DNA of 14,412 nucleotides, from assembly GCA_964592125.1 (NCBI GenBank), contig CAZQBV010000076.1, positions 1 through 14,412 on the forward strand, written 5' to 3'. The translations under genes and the position numbers were made by a program. The stretch comes from UBA5399 sp964592125 (GTDB taxonomy: Bacteria; Bacillota; Clostridia; Christensenellales; Christensenellaceae). Positions within the stretch are counted from its first letter, which is position 1. Each line of letters opens with the position of its first letter. The notes beneath the pieces were generated by a model that saw only the letters and a program-made list of their open reading frames with translations, searched no databases and had not been told where the DNA came from. Shown one piece after another: positions 14,398 to 14,412 of the stretch.

Positions 14398-14412
14398 GGG
14401 AGCATAGCTCAG
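14398..14412 (+). tRNA. tRNA gene, 5' end only (truncated by window edge)
   Basis: The last 15 bases, GGGAGCATAGCTCAG, are a tRNA 5' acceptor strand (7 nt), the U8–A9 linker and the start of the D arm (GCTCAG). The pattern matches clostridial tRNA-Val or tRNA-Ala genes; the anticodon is outside the window, so the identity is not known. The strong promoter just upstream supports the call. Confidence 0.8.

Overview
The window reads as chromosomal DNA of a low-to-moderate GC anaerobic Firmicute, most likely a member of Clostridia. Evidence: the gene order dnaG–rpoD–trmK–nif3-like–zinc-ribbon gene–rnpB, strong purine-rich ribosome binding sites (AGGAGG types), TTG start codons on two housekeeping genes, a 383-residue SigA-type sigma factor, and a formate–tetrahydrofolate ligase beside an iron-dependent alcohol dehydrogenase. 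The genus cannot be fixed from this sequence alone. I see no insertion sequence, phage gene, CRISPR array or resistance gene, and no stretch above about 210 bases without a gene.

Left part (minus strand, about 6190 down to 154): a 'macromolecular synthesis' cluster transcribed right to left. DNA primase (dnaG) is followed by the main sigma factor (rpoD), the tRNA m1A22 methyltransferase (trmK), a Nif3/YqfO-type dinuclear metal protein, a coiled-coil C4 zinc-ribbon protein and the RNase P RNA gene (rnpB). A clear intrinsic terminator closes it at 154–176. trmK and the nif3-like gene overlap. A probable internal rpoD promoter lies in the dnaG–rpoD gap and carries a 12-bp palindrome in its spacer.

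Middle part (minus strand, about 10953 down to 6331): a three-gene unit of an XRE–cupin regulator, an acyl-CoA synthetase and an unrecognised six-TM protein with an acidic tail, tightly coupled and ended by a terminator at 6331–6358. The regulator presumably senses a small carboxylate or related metabolite and controls the synthetase. Upstream lie a small lipoprotein gene with an excellent sigma-A promoter and a 218-residue protein with a papain/C39-like Cys–His–Asp pattern. That last gene appears to have a leaderless or near-leaderless transcript.

Right part (plus strand, 11098 to the end): fhs (formate–THF ligase), an iron-containing alcohol dehydrogenase and an 81-residue protein with nine cysteines form a probable operon. 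A consensus promoter with an A/T-rich upstream element then drives a tRNA gene cut off by the window edge.

The window is mostly ordinary housekeeping sequence. The items most worth a second look are the leaderless C39-like gene, the palindrome in the putative rpoD promoter, the Cys-rich small protein next to fhs and the alcohol dehydrogenase, and the coupled membrane protein in the acyl-CoA synthetase operon.
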